From RGIG3528 sp045629005 (GTDB lineage: Bacteria; Bacillota; Clostridia; Lachnospirales; Lachnospiraceae): 35,082 nucleotides of DNA. Below, one piece after another: positions 1 to 8,395 of the stretch. The notes beneath the pieces were generated by a model. It was not told where the DNA came from, made no database searches, and saw only the letters and a program-made list of their open reading frames with translations. The position numbers were made by a program, and so were the translations under genes. How positions within the stretch are numbered: position 1 is the first letter of the stretch; each line of letters opens with the position of its first letter. The stretch spans positions 1 to 35,082 of the forward strand of contig JAZQQJ010000054.1 of NCBI GenBank assembly GCA_045629005.1. Reading direction: 5' to 3'.

Positions 1-1
1 A

Positions 2-859
2 ATTATTGCGTTCCCGGTACCTGAGGTTGGACCTGTGTTTAAAGAGCTTTTCGACGAGACCATCAAGCTTAACACACTGGATTATGTTTTGTATCGTGAT
101 GTGCAGCAGAAGATAATTGATACATTAGATACGGCTGATTACTGTGAAATCAAGGGATGTGGCGACAATCGCACGGACTTGAAGGTCAATTTATGGAAAT
201 TGAAAAATCCTGCAAAGGAAACCATTTTTGAAAATTGTGTTGCAGATGTTAACATCCCCGTAGGCGAGGTATTTACTTCTCCTGTTTTGGAGGGGACCAA
301 TGGAACCTTACATGTGACAAAGGTATATTTGAACGGATTGGAATATCGTAACCTGGAGATTACCTTCAAAGAGGGTATGATTGATACTTATACCTGTTCC
401 AACTTTGAGAAGGAAGATGAGAACGTGAAGTTTGTAAGCGAGAACATTTTGTTCCGTCAAAAAACACTTCCCATCGGAGAATTTGCAATCGGTACCAATA
501 CCACTGCTTTCTGTATGGCAAGACGGTTGGGAGTGGAAGCCAAACTTCCAATTTTGATTGCAGAAAAGACCGGACCGCACTTTGCTGTAGGAGATACATG
601 TTATTCCTACGCAGAGGACCACAAGGTTTACAACCCTGACGGAAAAGAAATCGTGGCACGTGAAAATGAGTTCTCCGCATTACGAGAAACCGAGCCTGAA
701 AAGGCATATTTCACTTGTCACACGGACATTACCATTCCCTACGATGAAATCGGCGAGATATCCGCTGTAAAAGCAGACGGCAGCAAAACCGCAATCATTA
801 AAAACGGAAGATTCGTACTTAAAGGTACGGAAGTGTTAAACATTCCTCTTGATAAATAG
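2..859 (+). CDS. M29-family aminopeptidase, 3' part
   Basis: The reading frame is open from base 2, so this is the C-terminal part of a gene that begins upstream of the window; the GTG at 35 is only an internal valine. The sequence fits the M29 (AmpS/PepS, 'thermophilic') metallo-aminopeptidases, cytoplasmic enzymes that remove N-terminal residues using a two-metal centre. The diagnostic stretch GEVFTSPVLEGTNG carries one of the family's metal-binding glutamates. A second glutamate lies in LPIGEFAIGTN and a histidine in TGPHFAVGDT, in the order expected for the family. The C-terminus looks complete. The gene ends 51 bases before purE with no visible terminator, so it may be co-transcribed with purE. 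The family is fairly sure; the substrate cannot be told. Confidence 0.8.
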   Translation: MIAFPVPEVGPVFKELFDETIKLNTLDYVLYRDVQQKIIDTLDTADYCEIKGCGDNRTDLKVNLWKLKNPAKETIFENCVADVNIPVGEVFTSPVLEGTNGTLHVTKVYLNGLEYRNLEITFKEGMIDTYTCSNFEKEDENVKFVSENILFRQKTLPIGEFAIGTNTTAFCMARRLGVEAKLPILIAEKTGPHFAVGDTCYSYAEDHKVYNPDGKEIVARENEFSALRETEPEKAYFTCHTDITIPYDEIGEISAVKADGSKTAIIKNGRFVLKGTEVLNIPLDK

Positions 860-910
860 TCTATACGGGCTTAAGGGAAAAGACCATATTACTTATTAAG
901 GAGAAATGAG

Positions 911-1420
911 ATGGCATACGGTAAGGTAGGTATTGTAATGGGAAGTGATTCAGACTTCCCGGTAATGAAAAAGGCAGCGGAAATGCTGGAGAAATTCGGC
1001 ATTGAATATGAGATGACAGTTATTTCAGCTCACAGAATGCCCGACATTTTCTTTGACTATGCGAAAAGTGCAAAGGATAAGGGCTTCAAGGTGATAATAG
1101 CCGGCGCAGGCGGTGCAGCTCATCTTCCGGGCATGTGCGCAGCAATATTCCCGCTCCCTGTTATAGGTATTCCGATTAAGTCGGCAGCTCTTTCAGGCAT
1201 GGATTCACTTTATTCCATTGTCCAGATGCCTTCCGGAATTCCGGTTGCCACGGTTGCTATTGACGGTGGTGCAAATGCAGGCATTCTTGCAGCAAAGATA
1301 CTTGCAACAGGTAATGACGAACTTTTGGCCAAGCTTGAAGCTTACAAAGAGGAGCTTAAAGCAGGCGTGGAAGTAAAGAAAGAAAAAATGGAAAGATTAG
1401 GTTTAGGTTATGAAAGATAA
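911..1420 (+). CDS. purE: N5-carboxyaminoimidazole ribonucleotide mutase PurE
   Basis: 169 aa, the usual length of class I PurE. The enzyme moves the carboxylate of N5-CAIR to C4 to give CAIR in de novo purine synthesis, and acts as a cytoplasmic octamer. The N-terminal GSDSD phosphate-binding loop (residues 11-15), SAHRMPD with the catalytic histidine, and the glycine-rich AGAGGAAHLPGM segment are all intact. The start follows AAGGAGAAATGAG. The gene overlaps secDF by 11 bases. No purK or other purine gene is visible next to it, although the upstream side is cut after one gene. Confidence is high. Confidence 0.96.
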   Translation: MAYGKVGIVMGSDSDFPVMKKAAEMLEKFGIEYEMTVISAHRMPDIFFDYAKSAKDKGFKVIIAGAGGAAHLPGMCAAIFPLPVIGIPIKSAALSGMDSLYSIVQMPSGIPVATVAIDGGANAGILAAKILATGNDELLAKLEAYKEELKAGVEVKKEKMERLGLGYER

Positions 1421-3644
1421 GTTCAAAGGTATTTTGAAACTGGTAATCAGTATTGCTTGTATTGCATTTCTTGCATTTTCGGCACTTGTCGGTTTTGGCT
1501 CGGAAAAGAAGCTTTCGGCAGGAAAGATTAAGCAGGGACTTGACCTTGCCGGTGGTGTAAGTATTACTTACCAGACGGTAAAGGACGAGCCCACGGACTC
1601 GGAAATGTCTGATGTAAAGCGTAAACTTCAGCTTCGTGCGGATATCTATTCCACAGAAGCAGCAGTATATCAGGAAGGCACAAATCGTGTAACCGTTGAA
1701 ATCCCCGGTGTAACGGATGCAGAGGCCATTCTTGAGGATCTTGGTAATCCCGGTGCATTGTATTTCATCTATGGCGATGGCAACATCACATACGATGAGA
1801 CTCAGGACAGCTACTACTCACTTTCAAGAACAATTGCAGAAATCGAAGCTGACGGCGGAGTTGTTCTTACAGGTGCCGATGTTATTGATTCCCAGGCTAC
1901 AAAGCAGCAGCTTTCACAGACAAGCCCTGTTGAAAATGTAGTTGAACTTTATTTCAGCGAAGAAGGTACAACAAAGTTTGCTGAAGCAACAGCAAAGTGC
2001 GTTGGAAAGCAGATTGCAATTGTATATGACAATAATGTAATTTCAGCACCGAGAGTTAATTCTGTAATCAATCAGGGTCAGTGTATCATTACAGGACAGA
2101 AGACTTTCGAAGAAGCAGAAGAGCTCGCAGCTGTTATCCGTATCGGTGCCCTTCCCATTGAACTTCATGAGATTCGTTCAACTGTTGTAGGTGCACAGCT
2201 TGGCGCCGAAGCACTTGAGAAAGCATTGTTTGCAGGCTTAATCGGATTTATCGTACTTATTCTCTTCATGTGCATATACTACCGTGTACCCGGTGTTTCT
2301 GCATCGATAGCTCTCATTATTTACATGGGACTTATGATTCTTGCTCTTAATGCCTTTGATGTTACTCTTACACTTCAGGGTATTGCAGGTATTATCCTTT
2401 CTGTAGGTATGGCGGTTGATGCAAACGTAATCATCTTCCAGCGTATAAGAGAAGAACTTGCAAAGGGCATGACGGTAAGAAGCTCAATAAAGAACGGCTT
2501 CCACAAAGCTCTTTCCGCAATTATTGATGGTAACGTTACAACACTTATCGCAGCCGTTGTTCTTTATGCAGTTGGTTCAGGAAGCATCAAGGGCTTCGCT
2601 ACGACTCTTGGTATCGGTATTGTTATCTCAATGTTAACGGCATTGTTCGTTACAAAGTTCGTGCTTCAGGCATTCTATCAGGTTGGCTTTGATACAGAAA
2701 AGTTCTATGGCATTCAGAAGGAAAGAAAGGTTATCAACTTTATCAAGTTCGGTCCCAAGGCTGCCATCATTTCCGGATCGCTCATCCTCATCGGAATCAT
2801 TGCTATGGTTATTTTCGGTGTTAAGGACGGAAAGGCTCTGAATTACGGCCTCGATTTCTCCGGCGGTACTTCATTCTCTGTTACATTCCCCGACGAATAT
2901 ACAGACGAGCTTAACAAGCCCCTTGAGCAGATTGTTTCCGATACTCTTCATAAGACAGGTGAAATCGTAAACGTTAAGGGCGAAAACACATACATCATTA
3001 AGACAGAAGAACTTACACAGGATGACAGAGCTGCTCTTACAAACGCACTTGTTGAGAAGTACCATGTTGATGAAAAGCTCATCACTGTTGAAAACATCAG
3101 CGGACGTGTTAGTAAGGAAATGAGAGGCGATGCAATTAAAGCCGTTATCATTGCAACGGTCTGCATGCTCATTTACATTTGGATCCGCTTCAAGAACATT
3201 AACTTTGCAACATCATCTGTTCTTGCACTCGTTCATGACGTACTTGTTGTTACAGCACTTTATGCGGTTGCACGTATTTCCGTTGGCAACAACTTCATCG
3301 CATGTATGCTTACGATAGTCGGTTACTCCATTAACGCTACAATCGTTATCTTTGACCGTGTTCGTGAGAATCTTGCCGAAATGCTTAAGAAGGATACGCT
3401 TGAGGACATCGTAAACAGATCTGTTACGGAGACACTTTCACGTTCAATTAACACATCACTTACAACGTTCATTATGGTTCTTATGCTTGTAATATTTGGT
3501 GTTGAAACTGTTCGTGAATTCGCGATTCCTCTTATGGCAGGTATCGTTGTAGGTGCTTATTCATCAGTATGTCTGACAGGCTTCATCTGGTACTTTATGG
3601 AAAGCAGGATTAACACTCATAAAGATGAGGATGAAGAAGCTTAA
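1410..3644 (+). CDS. secDF: Fused protein-export membrane protein SecD-SecF
   Basis: 744 aa, the length expected of a natural SecD-SecF fusion. SecDF uses the proton motive force to pull secreted proteins out of the SecYEG channel after SecA-driven translocation. The SecD half has a first membrane segment (about 8-29), a large external P1-type domain (to about 265) containing QGLDLAGGVSITYQ, and a five-helix block (about 270-430) with the conserved SVGMAVDANVIIFQRIREE motif. The SecF half begins with a membrane helix near 450, followed by the GLDFSGGTSF segment, an external domain and a second helix block with VGYSINATIVIFDRVRENL. The ATG lies inside the 3' end of purE, which suggests translational coupling. 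No clear terminator follows before the tRNA promoter. Confidence 0.96.
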   Translation: MKDKFKGILKLVISIACIAFLAFSALVGFGSEKKLSAGKIKQGLDLAGGVSITYQTVKDEPTDSEMSDVKRKLQLRADIYSTEAAVYQEGTNRVTVEIPGVTDAEAILEDLGNPGALYFIYGDGNITYDETQDSYYSLSRTIAEIEADGGVVLTGADVIDSQATKQQLSQTSPVENVVELYFSEEGTTKFAEATAKCVGKQIAIVYDNNVISAPRVNSVINQGQCIITGQKTFEEAEELAAVIRIGALPIELHEIRSTVVGAQLGAEALEKALFAGLIGFIVLILFMCIYYRVPGVSASIALIIYMGLMILALNAFDVTLTLQGIAGIILSVGMAVDANVIIFQRIREELAKGMTVRSSIKNGFHKALSAIIDGNVTTLIAAVVLYAVGSGSIKGFATTLGIGIVISMLTALFVTKFVLQAFYQVGFDTEKFYGIQKERKVINFIKFGPKAAIISGSLILIGIIAMVIFGVKDGKALNYGLDFSGGTSFSVTFPDEYTDELNKPLEQIVSDTLHKTGEIVNVKGENTYIIKTEELTQDDRAALTNALVEKYHVDEKLITVENISGRVSKEMRGDAIKAVIIATVCMLIYIWIRFKNINFATSSVLALVHDVLVVTALYAVARISVGNNFIACMLTIVGYSINATIVIFDRVRENLAEMLKKDTLEDIVNRSVTETLSRSINTSLTTFIMVLMLVIFGVETVREFAIPLMAGIVVGAYSSVCLTGFIWYFMESRINTHKDEDEEA

Positions 3645-3706
3645 AGTAGTCTTTCTATTGTGGCGATTGTTGGAAAAAATAAGTCAATTTTAAACACAAT
3701 TTTTTG

Positions 3707-3735
3707 TTGACAATTGATTTTTACAGAGGTATAAT
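3707..3735 (+). promoter_or_regulatory. Consensus sigma-A promoter of the tRNA cluster
   Basis: TTGACA at 3707-3712 and TATAAT at 3730-3735 are separated by exactly 17 bases, a perfect housekeeping promoter 44 bases before the first tRNA. It presumably drives the whole tRNA array and possibly the T-box leader and pheST behind it. Confidence 0.9.
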
Positions 3736-3778
3736 ACTGCTTGCGTTTGGAAAAAACGGTCCCAAGCGTAAGCAAAAT

Positions 3779-3853
3779 CGGGGTGTGGCTCAGCTTGGCT
3801 AGAGTGCCTGATTTGGGATCAGGAGGTCGCAAGTTCGAATCTTGTCACCCCGA
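3779..3853 (+). tRNA. tRNA-Pro (TGG)
   Basis: The acceptor stem CGGGGTG pairs with CACCCCG at 3846-3852, with discriminator A. The anticodon loop TTTGGGA between CCTGA and TCAGG gives anticodon TGG. The T-loop TTCGAAT is standard. CCA is not encoded. First gene of a six-tRNA cluster. Confidence 0.96.
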
Positions 3854-3874
3854 GTAAATTCCATAATTGCCTAT

Positions 3875-3945
3875 GCGGGTGTAGTTCAATGGTAGAACAC
3901 CAGCCTTCCAAGCTGGACACGTGGGTTCGATTCCCATCACCCGCT
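3875..3945 (+). tRNA. tRNA-Gly (TCC)
   Basis: Acceptor stem GCGGGTG pairs with CACCCGC. The anticodon stem CCAGC/GCTGG encloses CTTCCAA, anticodon TCC. The 71-nt length is typical of tRNA-Gly with a short D-loop. CCA is not encoded. Confidence 0.96.
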
Positions 3946-3992
3946 TTTTCCTTAGCAAAGCTTTCTAAGGAGCATATTCACTTATGTGATAT

Positions 3993-4066
<74 letters not shown>

Positions 4067-4091
4067 TTCGTCTTGTTTTAAGACGTATAAT

Positions 4092-4166
4092 GGTGGGTAT
4101 AGCGCAGTTGGCTAGCGCGCCAGATTGTGGCTCTGGAGGCCCAGGGTTCGAGTCCCTGTACCCACC
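4092..4166 (+). tRNA. tRNA-His (GTG)
   Basis: Acceptor stem GTGGGTA (4093-4099) pairs with TACCCAC (4159-4165). The template has the extra G(-1) at 4092 opposite discriminator C at 4166, the identity pair of tRNA-His. Anticodon stem CCAGA/TCTGG encloses TTGTGGC, anticodon GTG. Confidence 0.96.
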
Positions 4167-4200
4167 CGTTTTTTTAGATAAGGGCTTAGGATTTGATTAT

Positions 4201-4272
4201 TGGGCCATCGCCAAGCGGTAAGGCACAGCACTTTGACTGCTGCAGACGCTGGTTCGAATCCAGCTGGCCCAG
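4201..4272 (+). tRNA. tRNA-Gln (TTG)
   Basis: Acceptor stem TGGGCCA pairs with TGGCCCA, discriminator G. Anticodon stem CAGCA/TGCTG encloses CTTTGAC, anticodon TTG. The weak first U-A pair is typical of tRNA-Gln. Confidence 0.96.
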
Positions 4273-4298
4273 CTAAGAAAACAAATGTTTTCAAGAAA

Positions 4299-4371
4299 GG
4301 GCTACTAGCTCAGGCGGTAGAGCACTTGACTTTTAATCAAGGTGTCGCGGGTTCGAGTCCCGCGTGGCTCA
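4299..4371 (+). tRNA. tRNA-Lys (TTT)
   Basis: Acceptor stem GGGCTAC pairs with GTGGCTC with G-T wobbles, discriminator A. Anticodon stem CTTGA/TCAAG encloses CTTTTAA, anticodon TTT. Last tRNA of the cluster; the T-box leader of pheS begins within about 30 bases of its 3' end. Confidence 0.95.
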
Positions 4372-4384
4372 TTAAGTCATTAGA

Positions 4385-4604
4385 CTTACGGAAGTGTAAA
4401 AGTAATCCTCGGGCAGGTTAACGAAAGAGAGCCGTACATTGGTGAGAGTACGACCGAAGCTCATTGATGAACGTTCGACATTTCATGTAATAACTTAAAA
4501 TTTCAGAGAGCGGATAGCATTTATCTTTCCGAACGTGGGTGGTACCGCGGGGAAACTCGTCCCATACGAATCAGGGAATTCGTGTGCAGGATGGGTATTT
4601 TTTT
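4385..4604 (+). promoter_or_regulatory. T-box leader of pheST with terminator
   Basis: The T-box consensus TGGGTGGTACCGCG is at 4536-4549. Its TGG bulge binds the uncharged tRNA 3' end. A terminator follows: CCCAT/ATGGG (4561-4565 with 4591-4595) plus ACGAAT/ATTCGT (4566-4571 with 4578-4583), then a T-rich tract to 4604. Upstream, an AGAGAG-type Stem I region starts near 4400. The specifier should be TTC (Phe); two TTC triplets, 4474-4476 and 4482-4484, are candidates and were not resolved by eye. Uncharged tRNA-Phe is expected to favour the antiterminator and so pheST transcription. The 5' limit is approximate. Confidence 0.92.
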
Positions 4605-4662
4605 ATTTCAAAACGCCCCAAATGCCGGTCATACGAATCCCGAAATCTTAAAGGAGGCAGAC

Positions 4663-5712
4663 ATGCAGGATTTAAACGAACTCAAAACAGTCATCGAGCA
4701 AATCAAGCAGGAAATCGAAGAAGGCATTAAAAATGTCAATGATTCTAAGGCCGTTTACGATTTCAAGAAGTCATTCCTTGACCCGAAGGCAGGTAAAATC
4801 AGCAGTCTCATGAAGAACATGAAAGACATTCCCGCTGAGGCCAGAGCAGACTTCGGTAAAGGTGTCAACGAGCTCAAGAATTGGGCAAACGAGCATTTTG
4901 ATGAGCTTGATGCAAAACTTAAGGCTCTTGAAGCAAAGGCACGCTACGAGAAAGAGAAAATCGACATTACGATGCCGGCAAAGAAGATTGTAGCAGGCAA
5001 CCTTCACCCCGTAACACAGGTAAGAAACCAGATTATCGATATTTTTGCATCCATGGGCTTTGAAGTTGTTGATACCCATGAAATTGAAAATGATTACTAT
5101 AACTTTGAAGCTTTGAACATTCCGAAGGACCATCCCGCACGCGATATGCAGGATACTTTCTACCTTTCTCCGGAGTTCCTTCTTTCCACACAGACAAGTG
5201 CGGCTCAGATTCGTACAATGGAAAAGAAGCAGCCTCCCATCAAGATGCTTGCGGCTCCCGGTAAGGTATTCCGTTCCGATGATGATGCTACACATTCACC
5301 TATGTTCCATCAGATTGAAGGACTTGTTGTTGACAAGAACATCACTCTTTGCGACTTAAAGGGAATGCTTGAGCTTCTCGTTCAGAGAATTTTTGGCGCA
5401 AACACAACAACACGTTTCCGTCCTTCTTATTTCCCGTTCACAGAACCTTCCGTTGAAGTTGACGTAAGCTTCTTCGAATGCGGTGGCAAGGGCTGCAGAC
5501 TTTGTAAGGGCACAGGCTGGATTGAAGTCCTTGGCGCAGGCATTGTAAACCGTAAGGTACTTGAGAACTGTAACATTGACCCGGATGTTTATTCAGGTCT
5601 TGCGTTCGGTATCGGTATTGAGCGTCTTGCAATGCTTAAGTACGGCATCAACAACATTAAGATGCTTTACGAATCGGATTTACGCGTTCTTGAACAGATT
5701 AATGACAAATAG
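4663..5712 (+). CDS. pheS: Phenylalanyl-tRNA synthetase alpha subunit
   Basis: 349 aa from ATG 4663, which follows AAAGGAGG at good spacing; an in-frame ATG at 4582 lies inside the T-box terminator and is not the start. PheS is the catalytic subunit of the alpha2beta2 enzyme that charges tRNA-Phe. The N-terminus is a long charged coiled coil (about 1-100) that contacts tRNA. The class II catalytic core follows, with motif 2 around GKVFRSDDDATHSPMFHQIE and motif 3 as GLAFGIGIERLAMLKYGI near the C-terminus. FTEPSVEVDV and a CxxC-type ECGGKGCRLCKGTGWIE segment are typical of bacterial PheS. pheT begins 11 bases downstream. Confidence 0.97.
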   Translation: MQDLNELKTVIEQIKQEIEEGIKNVNDSKAVYDFKKSFLDPKAGKISSLMKNMKDIPAEARADFGKGVNELKNWANEHFDELDAKLKALEAKARYEKEKIDITMPAKKIVAGNLHPVTQVRNQIIDIFASMGFEVVDTHEIENDYYNFEALNIPKDHPARDMQDTFYLSPEFLLSTQTSAAQIRTMEKKQPPIKMLAAPGKVFRSDDDATHSPMFHQIEGLVVDKNITLCDLKGMLELLVQRIFGANTTTRFRPSYFPFTEPSVEVDVSFFECGGKGCRLCKGTGWIEVLGAGIVNRKVLENCNIDPDVYSGLAFGIGIERLAMLKYGINNIKMLYESDLRVLEQINDK

Positions 5713-5723
5713 GAGGTGAGAAT

Positions 5724-8138
5724 ATGTTAGTACCGCTTAGTTGGTTAAAGGATTATGTTGATATAGACGTTACTCCCGACGAGCTTGAAAAGAAGCTTTT
5801 CTCCAGCGGCTTTGAAGTTGAAGAGAAGTATGAAGTCGGTAAGGACATTTCAGGCGTTGTCGTAGGTCTCGTAACAGAGTGCGAGCCCATTCCCGAGACA
5901 CATCTCCATGTTTGCAAGGTTGATCTTGGTGAAGGTGAGCCCGTTCAGATTTGCTGCGGCGCAGATAACGTATGCACGGGAAAGAAGTTCCCCGTTGCCA
6001 AGGTTGGCGCACAGGTTTATGCAACAGCAAAGGACCATGTTACAATCGAAGGCGTTATGAAAATCGGTAAAGGAAAGCTCAGAGGCTATGATTCCTTTGG
6101 TATGCTCTGCTCAGGCACTGAGCTTGGCGTAAAGGAGGATATGTACCCCGGTGCAGGCTATAACGGACTGCTTGTTCTCCCCGATGAAGCTCCTGTAGGC
6201 GCTGATGTTAAGCCTATTCTCGGACTTGACGACTGGATTTTTGACATTTCGATTACCGCAAACCGCCCTGATTGCCAGAGCATTTTCGGTATTGCAAGAG
6301 AAGTTTCCGCAATACTTGAAAAGCCTTTAAAGGAGCCTGCTCTTGACTATACGGAGATTGCATCTTCAAAGAAGCTTTCCGTTAAGGACGAAGCTACGGA
6401 CCTTTGCCCGAGATACATCGGTCACTACGTTTCGGATGTTAAGATTGCCGATTCACCCGCTTGGATGAAGAGAAGACTTTCCCTTGTCGGCATTAACTCC
6501 ATTTCAAATATCGTTGATATTACAAACTACATTCTTATCGAGCTCGGACAGCCTATGCATGCATTTGATGAGGCTTTCCTCGGTGATGAAATTGTTGTCA
6601 GAAGAGCACATGATAAAGAAAAGATTGTTACACTTGATGAGAAGGAATTCGAGCTTAGCGAGAACAACCTCGTAATCTGCGACAGCACAAAGCCTGTTGC
6701 ACTTGCAGGCATTATGGGCGGACTCAATTCCGAAATCCGTGAGACAACAACAGGTGTTGTATTCGAAGCAGCTAAGTTTGCAAGAGACAACATTCGTAAG
6801 TCTTCACGTGCACTTGGACAGATTTCCGATTCTTCACTCCGCTTCAGCAAGGGCGTTGACGAGTATACAACAGTTATGGCTATGAAGCGTGCGCTTCACC
6901 TCGTAGAGGAACTTGGCTGCGGCAAGGTTACTGCTGTTTCTGCAGAAGCAGGCCTTAACAATTCGCTTGATCCTGTTAAGTACACAACAACAATAAGCAA
7001 AGTAAACGGAGTACTCGGTATCGATATTCCGAAGGCCGATATAGAAAGAATTTTAAAGAATCTCTATTTCGAGCCTGTAGTTAACGGAGACGAGCTTACA
7101 ATAAGCATTCCTGCGTTCCGTGAGGATATGGAAAGCTATCCTGACATTGCTGAGGAAGTTATCCGTATGTACGGTTTCGACCATGTCGTTCCTACATTCC
7201 TCGAGACTGCAAAGGTTACTGCCGGCGGCATGAACAACAAGCAGAAGGCTGAGCAGAAGCTTAAAAAGATTCTTTGCGAAACAGGCTGCTACGAAGGCAT
7301 CCATTATTCCTTCATAGCACCCGGTGACTTTGATATGATTGGTCTTCCAGAGGATGCTCCCGAAAGAAAGGCCATTAAGATTATCAACCCTATCAACGAA
7401 GATCTCTCCATCATGCGTACAACACTTGTTCCTCAGATGATTTACGCTATGGCCCGCAACCAGAAGAGAGGCCGTTTCGAGGGAAGAGTTTTCGAGCTTG
7501 GTAACGTTCTTATTCCTAACGAACTTCCTCTTACATCATATCCTGATGAGAGAATGACTCTTGCTATCGGTGCATTCGGTGACAATGAGGACTTCTATTC
7601 AATCAAGGGTATTGTTGAGAAGGTGGCTGAGGCTCTTTGCATTAAGTTCAGCTATGAGCCTGTTGAGAAGCCGTTCCTTCATCCTTATCAGAGCGCAAAG
7701 GTTATTTGCGACGGCGTTGAAGTAGGTTTCCTCGGTAAGGTTACATACGAAATCATGAAAGCCAACGATATGCGTGCAGCAGGCTTTGTTGCACAGCTTG
7801 ATATGAAGCTCCTTGAGAAGTATTACGACAATATGCCGAAGTTCACACCTCTTCCGAAGTTTGCCGTTGAGTCACGTGACCTCGCACTTGTTATGGAAAA
7901 GAGTGTTACATGCGGCCAGGTTGAGGATATCATCAGAAAGTCATGCCAGTTCGTAACAGAAGTAAATCTCTTCGATGTTTACGAAGGCGTTCAGATCGGA
8001 CTTACAAAGAAGTCCATGGCTTTCACTGTTGTGTTCACTCCCAAGGACGAGGAGTTCACCTCCGAAGTTATTGACGGTTACGTTCACAAGATTCTCAAGA
8101 ACCTTAAGAAAGAGCTTGATATTGATTTGAGAAGCTGA
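5724..8138 (+). CDS. pheT: Phenylalanyl-tRNA synthetase beta subunit
   Basis: 804 aa, the normal size for bacterial PheT. The domain order is an N-terminal segment starting MLVPLSWLKDYVDI, an EMAP-type tRNA-binding OB fold (about 40-150), the B3/B4 region that edits misacylated Tyr-tRNA-Phe (about 200-395), the B5 DNA-binding-like fold (about 400-475), a catalytic-like core, and the C-terminal anticodon-binding FDX-ACB domain (about 710-804). It follows pheS after an AGGAGGTGAG ribosome site, so both subunits come from one T-box-controlled message. A strong terminator lies about 100 bases downstream. Confidence 0.97.
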   Translation: MLVPLSWLKDYVDIDVTPDELEKKLFSSGFEVEEKYEVGKDISGVVVGLVTECEPIPETHLHVCKVDLGEGEPVQICCGADNVCTGKKFPVAKVGAQVYATAKDHVTIEGVMKIGKGKLRGYDSFGMLCSGTELGVKEDMYPGAGYNGLLVLPDEAPVGADVKPILGLDDWIFDISITANRPDCQSIFGIAREVSAILEKPLKEPALDYTEIASSKKLSVKDEATDLCPRYIGHYVSDVKIADSPAWMKRRLSLVGINSISNIVDITNYILIELGQPMHAFDEAFLGDEIVVRRAHDKEKIVTLDEKEFELSENNLVICDSTKPVALAGIMGGLNSEIRETTTGVVFEAAKFARDNIRKSSRALGQISDSSLRFSKGVDEYTTVMAMKRALHLVEELGCGKVTAVSAEAGLNNSLDPVKYTTTISKVNGVLGIDIPKADIERILKNLYFEPVVNGDELTISIPAFREDMESYPDIAEEVIRMYGFDHVVPTFLETAKVTAGGMNNKQKAEQKLKKILCETGCYEGIHYSFIAPGDFDMIGLPEDAPERKAIKIINPINEDLSIMRTTLVPQMIYAMARNQKRGRFEGRVFELGNVLIPNELPLTSYPDERMTLAIGAFGDNEDFYSIKGIVEKVAEALCIKFSYEPVEKPFLHPYQSAKVICDGVEVGFLGKVTYEIMKANDMRAAGFVAQLDMKLLEKYYDNMPKFTPLPKFAVESRDLALVMEKSVTCGQVEDIIRKSCQFVTEVNLFDVYEGVQIGLTKKSMAFTVVFTPKDEEFTSEVIDGYVHKILKNLKKELDIDLRS

Positions 8139-8234
8139 GAACCTTAGGGAATAGGTTAATTTCAATATGAGAAGCTGAGTCACTTTGTGAAATATTTACC
8201 ATTTGTGATGAATAAAGGGCAAGAAAGAATAAGA

Positions 8235-8270
8235 CAAGAGTATGCACATTTGTGTATACTCTTGTTGTTT
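8235..8270 (+). terminator. Rho-independent terminator after pheT
   Basis: A 13-bp stem (8235-8247 with 8252-8264, one G-T pair) with loop ATTT is followed by TTGTTTTTA. It closes the pheST unit. Confidence 0.85.
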
Positions 8271-8395
8271 TTATGCGAATGGCGAGGCAAATTGCATGGC
8301 CTTCTTTAGCGGGCATATAGATGTATACCACGCAAGATGGCAGATAATACCACCATTTGCTAAGCATACAAATGAAATGGTAATTGAGGTGAAAG

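Noticed and set aside
3645..3706. Terminator of secDF
   Set aside because: AT-rich sequence with only weak, overlapping pairings; no convincing stem with a T-run.
4582..4662. Extended N-terminus of PheS
   Set aside because: The upstream ATG lies within the T-box terminator, and the ATG at 4663 has a strong ribosome site and matches the normal PheS start.
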